Shown in pieces: positions 4,733-5,353 of a stretch of DNA of 5,353 bases. Both the position numbers and the translations under genes were made by a program. The notes beneath the pieces were generated by a model. It was given only the letters and a program-made list of their open reading frames with translations, was not told the DNA's origin and ran no database searches. The stretch comes from Actinomycetota bacterium (lineage in GTDB: Bacteria; Actinomycetota; Actinomycetes; Propionibacteriales; Propionibacteriaceae). Location: assembly GCA_016213595.1 (NCBI GenBank), contig JACRAA010000329.1, positions 1 through 5,353 of the forward strand. The letters run 5' to 3'. Each line of letters opens with the position of its first letter. Position 1 is the stretch's first letter.

Positions 4733-5353
4733 TCAACGGGGGAGGTGCGTGGGGAGCGTCCGTCGGGGGCCATGACGCTCGGGGCCCGGCAACCCGGAGA
4801 GCAGCACCTCCACGCGGTAGCGGTGGCCACGGTACGGCTCGAGCAGCTCGGTGACCGCCTCGTCGTCGAGCTGCTCCCCGACGAGGACGTAGCTGATGGT
4901 CCTGCCCACGTGGTAGTCGCCGATGCTCCAGGCGTCCGCGTCGCCGAGGGCCCGCTGTCGTACCGCCGCAGAGGTCCACGGCCCCACACCCGGCAGGGAA
5001 CGCAGAGCCGAGTCCGCGTCTCCCACGTACGTGTCCGACGCGAGCCGTTCGAGCGAGCTGGCTGTATCGGCGCCCGCAGTGATCGCCCGCGTCCGGCGTC
5101 CCTCGACGCCCGCGCGCAGGAACTCCCAGCTCGGTACGGACAGCCATTGGGCGGCTGACAGGGGAAGACGCATCTCGTACGCCGGGTGCGACTCGTCTGT
5201 CGCCGGCCCCTCCGGACGGTCCCCGAACCGCTGGAGCAGCAGGCGTTGCGCCCGGAACGCCTCCTTGCCGGTCACCACCTGCTCGATCGAGGTGGGCGCC
5301 AGGGCGTCGAGGACGAGGTCGGTCCGGCCCAGGCGCAGCCACGGACGTCGCCG
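4733..5353 (-). CDS. AlkA-type DNA-3-methyladenine glycosylase, 5' end outside window
   Basis: Base-excision repair enzyme of the HhH-GPD superfamily that removes alkylated purines. The frame stays open to the window edge, giving 206 C-terminal residues; the family is usually near 300, so roughly 90 are missing. The visible part begins RRRPWLRLGRTDLVLDALAP, then IEQVVTGKEAF (23-33). A helix-hairpin-helix LRSLPGVGPWTSAAV (118-131) follows, and SIGDYHV (143-149) contains the probable catalytic Asp146, aligned with D238 of E. coli AlkA. The Lys that bifunctional HhH glycosylases carry after the hairpin is absent (PWT instead), so a monofunctional enzyme is expected. A GTG at 5278 is a possible but wrong start, because conserved sequence continues upstream of it. 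It converges on the kinase gene with a 233-nt gap holding the repeat array. Confidence 0.88.
   Translation of the reverse strand, partial: RRRPWLRLGRTDLVLDALAPTSIEQVVTGKEAFRAQRLLLQRFGDRPEGPATDESHPAYEMRLPLSAAQWLSVPSWEFLRAGVEGRRTRAITAGADTASSLERLASDTYVGDADSALRSLPGVGPWTSAAVRQRALGDADAWSIGDYHVGRTISYVLVGEQLDDEAVTELLEPYRGHRYRVEVLLSGLPGPERHGPRRTLPTHLPR

Noticed and set aside
4485..5342. A 285-codon open frame on the minus strand opposite the kinase-glycosylase gap
   Set aside because: It runs through the repeat array and overlaps the glycosylase gene in another frame. It shows no family motifs, while the 4733-5353 frame carries the HhH and catalytic Asp.

Overview
The window comes from a GC-rich actinobacterium. 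By eye it is about two-thirds G+C. All seven genes use GC-rich third positions, start at ATG or GTG, and mostly have strong AGGAGG-type ribosome binding sites. The gene order rpsF-ssb-rpsR-rplI and a response regulator/kinase pair very close to mycobacterial MprA/MprB fit Actinomycetota. The cysteine-free S18 would suit Micrococcales or a relative, but I cannot place the family with confidence.

Layout. Positions 1-367 hold no certain gene. They contain a 9-bp terminator-like hairpin (42-65), a possible 30-codon ORF with a perfect Shine-Dalgarno (156-248) whose sequence holds three mutually complementary segments, a plausible sigma-70-type promoter (237-266), and an mRNA leader hairpin that masks the rpsF ribosome binding site (312-356). 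Then come rpsF (368-676), ssb (754-1287), rpsR (1405-1644) and rplI (1662-2111), all on the plus strand, closed by a 14-bp hairpin (2124-2158). A two-component operon follows on the same strand: an MprA-like OmpR-family regulator (2260-2958) and, overlapping it by 4 bp, an MprB-like sensor kinase (2955-4499). Behind the kinase lie five copies of a 20-22-bp direct repeat (4521-4626) and a hairpin (4648-4675). A convergent gene on the minus strand (4733 to beyond the window) encodes an AlkA-type DNA-3-methyladenine glycosylase.

How the genes work together. S6, S18 and L9 are ribosome components, and SSB coats single-stranded DNA at replication forks; linking them in one transcript ties ribosome and replisome supply to growth. 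S6 and S18 form a dimer, and the leader at 312-356 looks like a site through which that dimer could repress its own translation. MprAB-type systems respond to cell-envelope stress in mycobacteria. The usual mycobacterial partner gene pepD is not downstream here, and the replicative helicase gene dnaB, which often follows rplI, is also not adjacent.

Most of the window is ordinary core genome. The least explained elements are the helically phased repeat array between the convergent genes, the SD-masking leader, the unusual S6/S18 pair (S6 without its conserved Trp and with a short insertion, S18 without any cysteine), and the 30-codon ORF with competing stems.
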